Shown piece after piece: positions 1 through 12,890 of a DNA stretch of 64,000 nucleotides. Numbering within the stretch: the first letter of the stretch is position 1; each line of letters begins with the position of its first letter. The stretch lies in the NCBI GenBank assembly GCA_021234155.1, contig JAJEKV010000064.1:3538001-3602000 (forward strand), given 5' to 3'. The translations under genes and the position numbers were made by a program. This stretch comes from Isoetes taiwanensis. Taxonomy: Eukaryota; Streptophyta; Lycopodiopsida; Isoetales; Isoetaceae. Below the pieces are notes generated by a model, which was given only the letters and a program-made list of their open reading frames with translations, ran no database searches and had not been told where the DNA came from.

Positions 1-1522
1 TTTGAAGACATGGTGAAAAGCCTCTTGCTTTTGATTCTGCTTTTTACGTTTTTGGGGGGTCATCATGTCTTTCGATAATAAAACGAAATGAAAGAAATAA
101 AAGCAGGAAACCTGAGTATGAAAGGAAAAACAATTTTGATTACTCTCATCAGATTGTGAGATCCTTTGTCTTGTAACATGGCATGGCTCCAGGAATTTTG
201 TATGAAGAATAAAAAACAGCGTATTCTTTTTTAGTTTAAAAGCTTAGAAATACTGGAGATCTTGGCTGAAGATGTGCCCATTGTTATCGTACAATAAAGA
301 TAGCTGACAACAATATGAGTGGGAAACATCAAAAGCTTTCTAGCTCTACACAGTTGAGATTAGGTTTCTTCTTTAAGTTAAACCTGTCAAAGTGCTTTCT
401 TTTTCTTAGTTGTTTGGAAATCAGGTCACATGGAACTTTTATTATTAGCATCGAATCTTATGAGTATAGATGCCTTCATGCAGTTGGGGTCAGACTCTCA
501 GCATGGCAGAATAAAAGGTGATGTAAATTGCTCTGTAGATAACAAGGTTGGAGTGTTTGAGCCAAATACTCCCCAAATTGAGGACTCAAAGAGAAGGAAG
601 AAAGAAATTGTTGCCAGCCCACAGATGGGAAAAAGGAGGAGGAAGAGTGTGAGAAGAAAGCTTGAAGATGTCTTTGTAAGTGGTTCTCCTGATAGTTTAT
701 CCCAGATGGAATGCACAAAGCTTGAAGAAGCTTCCACGAGTAGCAATACTTTATCTCAGATAGAAGAAGCAAACTGCAGAGAACAAATATTTAGAAGCAC
801 CGCAAATAATATAAGCGTGTCCTCGCTTCAAACTGAGCCATTTCAAATTGAGCCATTTCCAATGCCCGAAGATCTTGCCAACTTGGATCCTAGTGTTCTG
901 GCAGAACGTTGTGGACTTGGGTACCGGGCAAAGACTATTGTCAAGCTATCACATGATATATGTTCAGGAGTTCTTAACTTAAAAGATTTAGAGGGATATT
1001 CAGGCCAGGAACTGAGGACTGCATTATTAAGGTTGCATGGTTTTGGCCCTTATGCCAGTGCAAACGTTATGATGTGTATGGGTGACTATCGTGTTGTACC
1101 TACTGATACAGAAACAATCAGACACCTGAAGCATGTAAGCCCTTAAGCTCCAATGGTTATGTTCTTTTCTTCGAAAGTGTGTACTTACTGTGGGATGTGA
1201 CCACATTAGGTTCACCAAAGGCTGAACTGCAACCTTAAGAATGTAGCAGAACAAATTTTTGAGGTGTATGGTTGGTGCTCCCCTTATAATTTCCTTGCAT
1301 ATTGGTAAGAGGTGTGCATTTCTGTTTTTCTCTATTCTGCAAGTTATATTCATTTTCCTAAAACGTTTTTTAAAACTTGTTGCACTATTTCGTTTTCTAA
1401 TACTTATATTCTCCAGGCGGGAACTTTGGGATACTTACAACAAACGTTTCGGGGGACTAAGTACAATGCCATCGTCATGTTATCATATGATTATAGGCCA
1501 AAACATGCGCAAAACTACATGA
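1..1522 (+). CDS. HhH-GPD DNA glycosylase, 3' part of gene (N-terminus outside the window)
   Basis: This is a base-excision repair glycosylase-like protein of the helix-hairpin-helix GPD superfamily, expected to act in the nucleus. Three exons can be joined: about 425-1134, 1210-1304 and 1417-1522, with GT-AG junctions that keep one frame to a TGA at 1520-1522. The first exon has a Lys/Arg cluster (KRRRKSVRRK) that looks like a nuclear signal, a disordered linker, then LGYRAKTI and the hairpin plus catalytic loop LHGFGPYASANV...PTDTETIRH, where the second Asp-containing segment is the GPD loop. The next exons give VHQRLNC...PYNFLAYW and RELWDTYNKRFGGLSTMPSSCY, the usual C-terminal block of the plant family. 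Bases 1-18 encode FEDMVK, which matches the start of the conserved block upstream in this family, so an earlier exon probably reaches into the window; its donor was not resolved. I recognise the family but not the exact orthologue. Confidence 0.8.
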
Positions 1523-4384
1523 TCTGATTAGTAAAGGATTCTTTGAAGGGTTCGTTGTGAGCTACGAACTGTTAGCTTTTCAGAAGGACTATCACAGGCA
1601 GCATCAATGTATTACTGTCCCTAGCAAAATGGCAAGGTAACAAATTTTGTAATGTAATCCCTAACTATTAACTTTATAATGAAGCTCCCTTATGTCGGGC
1701 AGACCAGTAAGCCAGCTAGTTGTTGCTTTATTGGACAATAATTATGTGTATGACAATAGTGCACATTGGCAAACAGCACCCGAGAGCCAAGAACAATTCG
1801 CCGTGTGTTAAATTTAATTTTTTACATACAAATTCCAGAAGGCTACAAAATTCCACGAATTCTAGGCAGCTACAAAATGTAAGTCAAGGGAACGTGAAAA
1901 TTTTGATCGTACAAAAACTTTTGCTTGTTCATTTCTTTCTTGGCTAAGACGCTAGTCCGGTGTCCATTTCTTTGCAGCCCAGTGCCCCAACCTTAGCACG
2001 TATGTAGATTTGAAGGCAAACATTCATGCAAATGCAGCATGTGGTTTGATGCATATATAATTCAAGATCCGAGAAAATATGGAAGGGCAAAGAAAAAGCC
2101 AACAAGGCTTTTGTTAGAAGCTTCTCCCTTTCTTTTTCGTAAATCTTATAGGCATTGGAGTCTTCAAATATTCCTAGACAGTCATTACGTGCAATTTGAT
2201 AAATTGCATGTCAAGTCCTGCAATCCTTAATCTGTTCATTAAAGTAGGGCCAAACATGTAAATAGCCATATCCCGCGCCTTTCTTAACTGGTTACAACTC
2301 TAGGTGAACAATACAATCTCATGAACTCAGTCAATTTGTGTTAACAAAACACAAACACTGCAACACTGGACCCTTTGTCAACCTTAGCTGCAGTTGCAAG
2401 GTCAACAGTATACCCCATGTAATTTTGACGATAGGGTACGTCTCATCCTCCAGCTTCATGGCCAAAAATCCATGGAGACTTATCTTCACATCCCTGCACG
2501 TTGTAGATATGTTCAAAAAAATCTACTTCACCTACAGTAATCGAGCATGCTTACTGTTCAAACCAACAAACTACTCAATCAAATACACAATTTGATCAAA
2601 AGGCACTTATGGACGAACCTCTAAGAACATATTGAGTCTCCTTTAATTTAAACATTGAGTCGACAGATTAAGTGGGGGCTCTCATTCCATACGATTAGTT
2701 TAAGCCACTTTACTCACATGAAACTGGAAGGCAACCCACTGTGCGCAGCACCTTGTTTTTTTAGGTTTTCGAAATATTTTATACGTTTGATATTGAAGTT
2801 AGGGTTCTCGAAGCTAACGGCTTGGACTACTTAATTTTTGGTATATTTCATGATATGCTCTAGGCCAACAACCAAGATACCATAAAAAATAAAAAGTAAA
2901 ATAAAATAATTAGCCACCATAATGCTGCTTTTCCAGTAGAGGTCTATTTTTAAAGTCATTGCTTGAAAGGTCTTTTCTCAACAGATCGATTCCCATCATG
3001 CTGTAGGAGGAATGATTGTCTTAAAACGACAAAAACGAGGCTTCTACTAGGCCCAACAAAATTGGTTTAGGCCTCTATGAGTTCTTTTTCTTTTGCCATA
3101 TATGTATTATGTTCGAAAATGATATGACAACCATAACAAGGAGGCATATGTTAAAAGGACACAAATATTTTCTCTAACTAGAAAAGAGTTGGGCTTATAC
3201 TGGAATGAACCTGCAAAAATCCATGATTCTAATTGTTCTTATTTCATTTTTTTCGTAGTTTTCATATTTCATATTTTTTTTTACACTCTTGTATTTTTTC
3301 TTATGTCGTGCCTTTTTACATTTTTGTATTTTCTTGATTTTTATACTTCTTTGTTTCCTTATACTTTGTATTTTTAGCTCAAATTATGGCATATGATCTT
3401 GATTATCTTAGAAGATGCAAGGATATTCTATTGGGTTGTCAAAAGAATGACTGAGACAGATCCATGCATATTGTTGCACCCTCTTTTGCCACCTCGATTG
3501 CCATTACCATCAGTTGGGAGTAGCCTGAGAGTAGCTTGAGCAACCTCCATTGGGAATCGCTTGAGCAAGATCGTGGTTGGATCCATCTTGAGTTGAGAGG
3601 AACGAGACGAATTAGGTTCATGCACTTCTTCAACTCTCTCCACAGAAATTATTATAACTCCTCAATAGGGTGTCAGACTGAAACGAATTTTTTTTTACTG
3701 AAAAGCCCTCTAAAAGGGCTTTCTGTTGATTGCATCAAGATATGTTTTGTTGCAATTTTCTAGCATGGAAGAACTAATTCCATCCATGATTAGAAGTTAG
3801 CAGTTATCAATTAGCTAATGGCTAACACCAAAATCACATGTAACTAGTTATCTATGAAGTTAACAACGTGTTATTATTTTGCCAAAAAAAAATATTAGTT
3901 TTTAACAATTTGAAACATGATCTTGACTATTTATCATGTTGATTCTAAATATGCAATCAGAATTTGACAATACTTAATCTAACCTACAAAAAAAATCAGA
4001 ATATAGCGCAAACCTTTGATGCGATATGTCCTTGCTTTCATAATAGTCCTGCAATGAAAAAACATGTACTAGCATTTCTAATACAAATTCCAGCAAATAA
4101 GCACCTTCAAGATGTACGGTGCAAATAAGCACTTTGTCTTTGAACCCATGTGGCTCTAGAATAGATCAAACCTCTAGCTCTAGGATAGATCAAACCTCTG
4201 TGGCTCCTCTGGCTCTGCAGCAAACTGAGAGCGACATGCTTTCAGAGCAAATTATCATCGAAGAAAAAAGTCCTTTAGGTTAGGTTTTTGCACGAATGAA
4301 TTTGTCTCCAAAAAACGAACAAAATGTTTTTTTTTTTTTTTTTTTTTCGAAATTGGACATCTATCATATTTTGGCCAAAAAATA
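1523..4384. other. intergenic stretch, no gene recognised
   Basis: No ORF here looks like a known protein. The DNA is AT-rich with scattered T runs, including a pure T run at about 4326-4348. The first part (1523-1700) is the probable 3' untranslated region of the glycosylase gene. A T-rich tract at 3235-3380 may be old retroelement or intron-like sequence. Confidence 0.5.
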
Positions 4385-4934
4385 CATTAGGGTTTTTTTG
4401 AGATTAAAAAAGGGCCTTCAAAACATGCCAACTAAGCCAAATGAAGATAAATGAACTACCAATCAGAAATCAGAGCCTGACGGGTCCAGTCAGCAAAACT
4501 GTTATAACTAACTCACTGGATCACATTTTCTAGCATAACTATTGATAGAAAAGTCCAAATGAGCTCTCGTTTAGTGCAATAGATAGATCTCATTGAGATC
4601 TTTCCAACCTTAAGTGCTTTGCACATATTTTAACCACTTATGATTGTCAAAACTCTAAAAAATATGGTTTTTACCATTTTCTACTATCCTACGGGGCTAA
4701 ATGAAATGCAAACCACCTAAGGTTGGAAAGATCTCAATGAGATCTATCTATTGCATCAAATAAGAACTCATTTGGACTTTTCTATCAACACTTATGTTAG
4801 AAAATGTGATCCAGTGAGTTAGTTATAACTGTTTTGCTGACTGGATTACCAGTTCTGTTTTCTGATTGGTAGTTCATATAGCTTAGTCAGCAGTTCTTAG
4901 AAGGCCCTTTTATGATCTCAAAAAATCCCTAATG
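4385..4934. repeat. foldback (MITE-like) element, about 550 bp
   Basis: Two long inverted arms, about 4385-4616 and 4716-4934, flank a loop of about 100 bp. The outer ends read cattagggtttttttgaga on the left and the near-complement tctcaaaaaatccctaatg on the right. Further in, the blocks around gatctcattgagatctttcc, the aaaagtccaaatgag block and the gtccagtcagcaaaactg block are all mirrored in the right arm with scattered mismatches. A transcript would form a long imperfect hairpin. No protein is encoded. Whether it moved as a MITE or arose as an inverted duplication cannot be told without other copies. Confidence 0.75.
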
Positions 4935-7470
4935 ACAGGTTAGTTTTAGTTTTTTTTTTTGCTAACGGATAATGAGTTACAAATTTGGGGATAATGCGTT
5001 ATCTGCTAACTATTTCCATCTAGGCTTGGTTTAGGCTTCAGCAATTTCTGCCCTCATAGCTTTGCTTGAAGGATATAGAAGCATCTACTCTTTGTAAGGA
5101 GGCGATAAATTCTATATGCTTTGGTAGTACATAATTATAGCTTTTCAGAGCAACAAGAAGCTTGGAAAATGGAGCATCCAGTCAAAAGATTTCAATTTTC
5201 CAAATCGCACCCACCTGTGTATATGAAGATGCCAATACCAAGTTTCTCCTCAACCACCATGGAGATGTCGATAGATGGGGATGACCTCTTTCTTACTTAG
5301 TCACATTCTCTACTTGCACATGATCCACCAGTCATGGCATGCAACTTTTGTGATAAGGCTATACCGAACTCTATTCCAGCCTGCACATTGGACTGCTCAG
5401 ACAAGACTGGTAGGTCAAAAGATCATTTGAGAGGGAGGTGAGGGCAAGGACAGATGCAGCTCAGCAAACCAATGACATGCATTTGCACTTGGTAATAAGC
5501 CGATCACAACCAATAATACACTTCCTGCAGCTACTCCAGATCGACTATTCAAGGATCCTTAGAAGCAATGCCAGAGGCTCATGTTGAGGATTTTACCGCT
5601 AACCTTGTACATCTAATAAGAACAAATAGGAGCAAATGCATTGCTTAAAAAGAACATCATCAATCCAGAATAGACATTAACAAGATTTGAATTGATCTTG
5701 CCATGGCATCTAGTAAACTTTGAGTAGTATATCAGGGATGATATTTTTCAATTCCAGATAGGTGCCACGAAGATGATTGGCTTCCAAAATACAGCTCCCA
5801 TGGGTAGTCACAAGTAGCAACTTCAAACCTTGTAGGACATGCTTAGAGCCTTTGAGAAGAATAATACTACCACGAATACTGACATAGTCTCCAAACTTCA
5901 AAGGTTGGTAAAAGCTCCTCTAATCAGGATCCCGCAACAAGAGAACTAGAAAAGACAATGGTTTTTCAAGGTAAGGGTAGTCATGACGATGCACATCAAC
6001 TGTTGTGCCCTTGCTTTTTGGAGTTGAATAAATAAACAACGAAGCACCATGAATTAAGTTGTAAGCTTTAGACATTGGAGACTAATATTGATTTCTTACA
6101 ACTAGCTATACAGGCAAATGTTTCCGAGGGAGAAGTAAAATTTGTTGAAGCCCCGTACGGAAAAATGTGAGATGCGTACTGATCTCAGAATATATAGTTG
6201 TGCATGCACTGTGCGACTATGAAAAAACAGGTCAATTCGGGGTCTAGTTTAGGCAAACAACCCGGCCCACTTAGCTTCTATAACATTAAGGCCTCAGGCT
6301 TCTCCAGCCAAATCTGTTGCTCCATCTGTTCATGGGAATGCTGATATTGGGTAGACCCTCAAAGAACAACAGGAAAGGAGCCGCATATGCTACAATGGAT
6401 GGCCCATGGCTGAAAGAGATGGCGCGTGAGGATCTGGCCAATAATATTTAGTCATTGGTTCGCTCCAGAATGCACTTATATGCTCCTGTGCATATTGTCA
6501 AAGCATTGCATCTAGGCCTTTAGCATCATAACCAGCCACACCTTGTGAAATTTAGAGTCACTTTGGGAAATTCAACGCAGATAACAGGGATGAGGAGGTG
6601 GATTATGATCATCAACCTCTCTTCTTCACAATAGATTGGCAGCCAATACGTATATAATGTCAAACCACTTCCTATACGCCTCAACTTCGACTGTTGATAT
6701 GATAAGGCAAAGGCTTATATCCCTACTGAAAACTGACAAAGGAGATATTGGAAATTTTGTAGCTTCCTACTTTAGAGCAAAAAGCTGATAAACTTGTCAC
6801 AGTCCTTCTAAGTGGAACATAGCAATGTTTTAGAGAAGGCACACAGGGAGACCTTTAGGCACATCATACTTTCCTTGCAATGCATAGGTACAAGACTTTC
6901 CTCAAGGGGAAGAAGGCACAGCACACCGCATAGCATCAACGGAACATTTTTTCCTCCTTGATCACTACCTTAGGACATTTTGGATGAGAGTATTACATAA
7001 ACCTATACAGCCTCTTAGAGGTACATCTCTTTAGATCAGTAGGTGCAATACTTGATTTAGCTTAGACTCTCATATGATTCCAAATACCGTGCCAACACAG
7101 AGAAAGGTTCCACGTCGACTATACTCGATTGATGTCGTGAATTAGAATCCTTTGGAGGGCACTCATTGTAAAATGGATGAGTGTGATATATATGGACTAG
7201 ATATTAGAAGTACTATTCTAGTCTATACTAATTAGGAATAGTGTCCAGTGTTGCCGGGCAATTTTTGGATTCTGTAAATGTTGATCCACAGAAAGCTCCA
7301 ATACATGCAGCTAGATGAATGGAATTTTAATTAGTAATGGTCTCATCAAAATCCATGGTTCTGCTGGTGACATAGAGACAAAGCTTCAAAGAATTTGGAA
7401 ATAACCCAAACTTCCTAAATGCATCACATAATTTAGTAAGTTCGTTGTCATTCAGCTGGAGTATCTACCT
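4935..7470. other. intergenic, no gene recognised
   Basis: Only short ORFs occur. A 63-codon minus-strand ORF at 5710-5901 has no recognised relative. The texture (many stops in all frames, mixed composition) fits old retroelement sequence, but no protease, integrase, RT or gag motif could be read. Confidence 0.4.
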
Positions 7471-7506
7471 ATGTCTATATATTTGGTCATCAACCGACTA
7501 GCGGGT

Positions 7507-8130
7507 TGTGATAGTCTTACACTTGCTGTTAGTCCTGTGCCTCCTGGTACAGGACTATTCATGCATACGACGGAGCAGGTCAAGAACAAGGATCCACAGT
7601 CAGCCACGGGTCAGTCGTCAAAGGCCCAACAGAAGACCAACCAGCAGACCACGCAGTCAAAGGGCGCGCCCGCCAAAAGGAGGCGCTCAGACAAGTGATG
7701 GCCCGTCACCGCCCGCGTCAGCATCAGCATGATTCCAGGCACTTCAAGAGGCACCGCCAGCATTCCTGCAAATCAGGCCTCCTTCCAGGAGTCGGCACCG
7801 AGATCAGTCAGAGTGTCTATATTGGGCCAAAGGCCATTGTACTATATATATGAGTAGAGCTAGCACATGAGCGCTAGATGAGTTTTGAGTCTTGTCTCAT
7901 TTTCAGTCTTCTCTCGATTTTGAGAGCTCATGTATGTTCATCATTGATATCAAGGAAGCTTATCATTTTCTTCTCATTGTTCTCTTTGTTCTGTTTTCCT
8001 CTTCTTGTTTTCTTCTTGCAAATCCCGCGTGACATAGTCCCCCGGATTCTCCTGTTAGATCCACGGGTCCTCACAGAGGGCTGTCTTCCAGGAGTTCCCG
8101 AACCCAGACCCCAAACACTTGCTAGTTGGA
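7507..8130 (+). mobile_element. probable retrotransposon LTR with adjoining sequence
   Basis: The stretch has the make-up of an LTR: it can be read as starting TG (7507) and ending CA (about 8033), with a TATA-like block (tactatatatatgag, about 7840), a pyrimidine-rich leader (7950-8020) and a terminal block gcaaatcccgcgtgaca. The terminal block and the roughly 80 bp that follow recur in inverse orientation at about 61720-61830, so this is a dispersed repeat. No gag or pol follows directly, so it may be a solo LTR or a fragment. The 75-codon Gln/Lys-rich ORF inside (7471-7698) is not believed to be a gene. Confidence 0.45.
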
Positions 8131-8334
8131 TAATGTGTTTGGGGTCTAAGAATGTTCAGAATTCGCCAGATCTAGAAACATAAATTTTTGTTTAGTTGGC
8201 GCCTATAAGATATCATACTATGTTTCACCAAATCGGCACCGCCTAGTTTACATCGCCTAAACCTTACCAATAGTATCAGCTCAACGCAGCATCTGCATCT
8301 ACACAAAAAAATCAAGCTTGGCTCAATCAGATCT

Positions 8335-8750
8335 ACTAAATAGATCAAATAATGTTGTGTCGAGCAAGATGACCATGCTTGCTTTCCTAGCGCAGCCTCA
8401 CGTTAATGGATCCTACAACTCTAAACTTTCCTGCGTGCCGAACCCTAACCCTAATTAATCTAGGACGTTGGATCTAAAGAAGCAACCTAGACCATCATAT
8501 TTGTATTTTGATTCATGACATACACTAAAACTTTATTAATAACTAAATAGATCAAATAAAATTGTGTCGAATAAGATGAACAACTTGCTTTCCAAGTGCA
8601 GCCTCATGTCGATGGATCCTACAGCTCTAAACTTTCTTGTGCGTCGAACCCTAATTCTAATTGATCTAGTTTGTTGGATCCGGAGAAGCAATCTAGACCA
8701 TCATATTTGCATTTTGATTCATGATATACACTAAAACGTTATTAATATAC
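8335..8750. repeat. tandem duplication, period about 208 bp, two copies
   Basis: The units start ctaaatagatcaaata at 8335 and 8543. They share landmarks in the same order: gcagcctca, atggatcctaca, ctctaaactttc, the telomere-like accctaa block, agaccatcatattt and tacactaaaac. The copies differ by point changes and small indels, so the duplication is not recent. Confidence 0.8.
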
Positions 8751-8759
8751 GATCTATCA

Positions 8760-10094
8760 TCTATATCAAGTTGGTTATCAAGATGATTCCCCCCGAAATA
8801 CTAAAGTTCATCATTTGTTGTTATTCTATTTTCTTCTATTATGGAGGTGATTGAATAGACTTTTAACGTCCACATAAACCAGTTGTAGGATTACTCTCTC
8901 AAAGGGTTTTCAAGGGAGAAACCTGCATATGAAGGAATGTACTGAGGAATTGAGCAAAGGAGTCTACCGTGGGATTGAGTGAATTACATGATTCGTCTCA
9001 TTTTGGCACCACAACTACTCAAGAATACATGCTAGAATTTTTGAAACTTTTGTCTAAATTTGTTTACAATAGAACAGTGAACATATCATCTACCCTTTTA
9101 TGATTGTAATTGTACTAAAATACTAGTCACAAATGTAGAAAGTAAGTAGGCAATGGATGATTAACTGGAATGGTTCATTTATTGCGGAAATTAGAATGAC
9201 TTGCCCATATTCTCAGATGTTGGAAGAACTAGCTCAAATTATGACTGGGACGACAATCAATCTTACCTTTTGATTTTATCTTTCCATACACATATATGAG
9301 GCCGCTAAATGTGCTTGGACGAGAAAAGAGGTAAATTGAATTGATCCATGGAGATTAGAAGGTCTATAAGACCAAATACAAAAAGATCACAGTGCCATTA
9401 CTACTGGAAATATTGAATTCCATCTTCGGAGAACAAGAGGTCTATAGGATCCAACAATACAGAAAATGCACAATAAGCCCATAACTGTACATAACTCAAA
9501 GGTGAGTTATAGCGCATCCAAGATATTAGATGTCTTATATCTCCATGACAACTCCTGAGGAGCATTTTTAAGACAGCCAACTAACTTAGGAGATGCTACC
9601 AAAGCAAGGCCAACTAAGTGGGTGTTTATAGAGTATGTCATTTAGGCAATCCAATGCTTGACAGCTAGATTACATCACAATAATTGAAAGGATTTAGGAC
9701 ATTAACACTAGATTTGTCCCTTAATGAACCCAAATGGGTCAATTTGTATACTTTTTCTTAAATTCTGTTAGAGCCCCCCAGATGAAGAATTTGTCTATAT
9801 GCTCGAACTATATTGTTGTCAAATGTAGGAGGGCTCAAATTTATTCTCAAAAATGTCTAATATTTCTCAAATATGGTTTTTTCTAGAAATTCTAATTCTT
9901 CCATCTTGTATATCATGACATCAATCTATCACAAATGGTTTTAGAAAAAACTATGGTGGAATTTTTGAGAAATAATTCCTAAAATTTTGAAATTTAGATG
10001 TTCTTTGTGGATCCAGTTAGATCTCGCAAGGGTTCGAATTTTATCAATTCATAGTTACTCTACCTTTTGCAAAAATAGTACTTAGTATTTATCT
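8760..10094. other. intergenic, nothing recognised
   Basis: AT-rich, with stops in all frames and no repeat structure visible by eye. Confidence 0.4.
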
Positions 10095-10557
10095 CTACAA
10101 GAAATTTATCGCGGCGGCCAAGGCCGCCGCGAACATTTCTCTTTACTAACTTGATATCAGTTCTGTGCCTAAGTATTATAGAGTGTATTTCAAGATAAAA
10201 ATAGTTTAAACTGTAATTGCAAAAGATATGATTGAACGGCCTGAATTTTTGTTCCGTGGCTTTAAAAACAGAAAGTAAAAAAAAAAACAATATTATTTGC
10301 ACTACATTATATGAGATAATAAAGAATATTCAAATTGCATTGCTTAAAGGTGCTTTGTTAGTGTCCTTCTAGAAGGATAAATGCATATACACACCCAAAA
10401 TTTTATAGATAATGTTTAAATGTAGGTGTCGACATGAAATGAAAGTGGATATTGAAATGAAAGTGGGAGCGTTTCATGTAGCCTAATTGTGTCATTTACC
10501 AACGGTGTCAATTGAGAGCCTAATTGTGTCTAGGCCGCCGCGATAAATTTCTTGTAG
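10095..10557. mobile_element. non-autonomous DNA element, 463 bp, perfect 25-bp terminal inverted repeats
   Basis: The ends 10095-10119 and 10533-10557 are perfect 25-bp inverted repeats starting ctacaagaaatttatcgcgg. The CTACAAGAAA core resembles CACTA-type termini, but the leading CA is missing (the base context is atct), so the superfamily is only suggested. The interior (from about 10122) is almost identical to 13925-14333. There is no coding capacity. A clear target-site duplication was not seen. Confidence 0.7.
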
Positions 10558-12660
10558 GCCTAACCATTGTCATTCATGCAAGCTAAATACTACCTTCAAC
10601 TTGGCTATGGAACCATAAGGCACTTCTAATTAAATGATGGGTCCCAATCTTATAGCGTTTCCTTTAACATATATAATTGTTGTAGGATGATTCCTTGGAA
10701 TTTCATTATAAGATTCCTGCCCAATAGTTCGACATGTCAAGAATGTTGTGCAGAACATCATCCTTCCATATCACGAAGGCAGAGGAAAAGAACCATTATC
10801 GAAGAAAGAAGATGGCGATGTTTGTTCCACCTCAAGGCTTTCATAGCGCATTCTTGAAATTTGAATAATAAAGCTTGCAAAGTAATGAAGCATGGAGGAA
10901 TAAGCAAATACAAGTGCCAAGAGCGCAAGCAATTGGTAAGAGCATGTTATTCTTTGAATCATATTTTGAGTACAAAATGAATTGCTGATAAAAATCACGA
11001 GAGGATGCCTTCAAACAAGCCATAAATATGAGCTTAGCATGGGCGTGATATGGAACTCATTGCGCATCTCCAAAGGCCTGGAGTGTCATATGTGGCCGGT
11101 CTGCGGACATGAATGGTATGTGAAGCAGAATCTTTAGGTCAAAAGTCGCCCTAAACTCTCCGCGATTGCAATTTGGCGAAAAAAAAAAAAACGATATGCA
11201 ATGGGCAGAAAGACGACAGATTACCACATGTTGGCTTAGGCAGAAGGATTGGTCTAAATCTTTCCAAGTGGCAACTCATATCACGCCCTATACTTCCATT
11301 CCATATATATAAAAGAACTGGTTATACCAAAAGCCCCAAACAAGTGTCTCTGATGGGACCAATCGTAAAAAGCTCTCCTTTGTAGCAATTGTTCTCGCAT
11401 GTGGTGGCATAGAGAGGCATCCAACCCATCATCACTCGTTGTTCGATTACGTTTGCAAATGCTTTTTACAAATTCCTTGGTTGAATTTTTTTTAATACAA
11501 AATAGATGTTTTTTCTAGAAATTGGACGTTCTTTTTTAAGACAAGATTTGGAAGTTCTTTTTTCAAATGAAATAGATTTTTTGAGCAGCAGCAAACAGGT
11601 CTGTCACAAATCTAAGGTTATACCGGAGCTCCCTTTTGCCATAGCTTTTGCCAGCTCCGCTCTTTTTCTTTGCCCCAGCTCCATTTTTTAGCTCTTCTGT
11701 TGTTGGATCTGAACCCAGGTAAGGTTGATCTAAGAGATTATGGGCTGCCACCGAGATTTGGGTCTGCAATGAAGATGATTGTAGAGCAAAGCCATCGAAA
11801 AAGGTCTTTGGAGGTCGATTTGGTCTAGAGAGGGGCAGATTTGTCCTTGAAAAGCTATTGACCAGGCCAGAAGGGAAAAATGATTTCTGGATGCCCCTGT
11901 TAAAGTCGTCCTGCTGCAAGTTTAGTACAGCAAAAACAGGAGATCAGACGACCACATAAGGACCTTATGAGCGCCTTTCACCAGCGCGTTGAGAACTGTG
12001 CACCACTCAGCCCTGATGGATGAGATTCTGCTTGATGCTATTCTCCAAGGGTTGGGGTTTATTGTCCCTCCTATCGATCACGATGCTACTATCTTTGCCA
12101 TAGAAAATCTTATTAGTTTAGCAGTAGAAGCTCGCTCTAGAATAGGTTTCTGCAGGTTAGATCTTGATTTCTTCAACAACTTCTTCCTCTGCATCCTGTG
12201 CGTTGATAGAATTGTCTCTCTAAAAGTAGCAGCTCACAACTCTCAACCATATCTCGCCCGTGGTAACAGATATCAAAGAAATTTGTTTCTCCTCGACATC
12301 CCTGTGGAATTCGGGGTTGAACCAATTTATCGTTGGGCGTCTTTTTTCGATCTTCGACCTGCAGAAGTCTTTTGGGATCTTGAAATCGTTGTTTGGAGGT
12401 TTGGGGTCGCAAATTAATTTTTCTCGGTTCTTCATGGCTCTCTCTTACTCTTTTCCTTTCCTTTGTCACCATCTCTGCTTTTTTGGGATCTTTTTCCCTC
12501 TGTTCGTGATAGATCCTGGTTAGAGCCTTCAGGCCCTGCCAAAGGTACTTCATCAAGTTGCCGTAGCCTTGGGGTTGAGAACCTAGAAATGATGCTGTTG
12601 GAGGGTTAATAGCAAGCAACTTGGAATTGCAGCTGAGATCCCTCAGATAAACATAAAGAA
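10558..12660. other. intergenic with probable decayed retroelement, no gene recognised
   Basis: Several 100-160 codon ORFs overlap on both strands at 11560-11920 and 11990-12660. None shows a known domain. Since a gag-like fragment follows at 12661, the 11.9-12.7 kb part is probably the leader of the same decayed retroelement. Confidence 0.35.
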
Positions 12661-12890
12661 TCATGAAGGTACTAACCCATCTGAATATTCTCTGGGAGAA
12701 TTATCAGAAGAAGAGATCAAGCCTCTTGAACAGGTTAAAATGCCAGATTTCTATGGGAAGGATGTTACTCCGGAGCAAGCTATGCTTTGGTTTAACTAAA
12801 TGAAGCTTTATTTTGCAGCAACAAAGAAAAGCGAGCCTACTCGTTTATTGTATGCCACATTGAAGCTGCATTTCAACCATTGAAAGACCT
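12661..12890 (+). pseudogene. retrotransposon gag-like fragment with in-frame stop
   Basis: Reading + from about 12699 gives an EEEIKPLEQVKMPDFYGKDV segment, then TPEQAMLWFN, a TAA stop, and in the same frame MKLYFAATKKSEPTRLLYAT. A block of the type 'P.F.G.(8-10)W' followed by an amphipathic helix is what Ty3/Gypsy-like gag proteins show around their first conserved Trp. The stop and the short length show it is dead. The assignment rests on motif shape only. Confidence 0.4.

Noticed and set aside
7471-7732. Two overlapping Gln/Lys- and Arg/Ser-rich ORFs
   Set aside because: They lie inside an LTR-like sequence, overlap each other and match no family.
11563-12664. ORFs of 118-163 codons on both strands
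   Set aside because: No domain, overlapping frames, and a gag-like remnant next to them; treated as decayed repeat.
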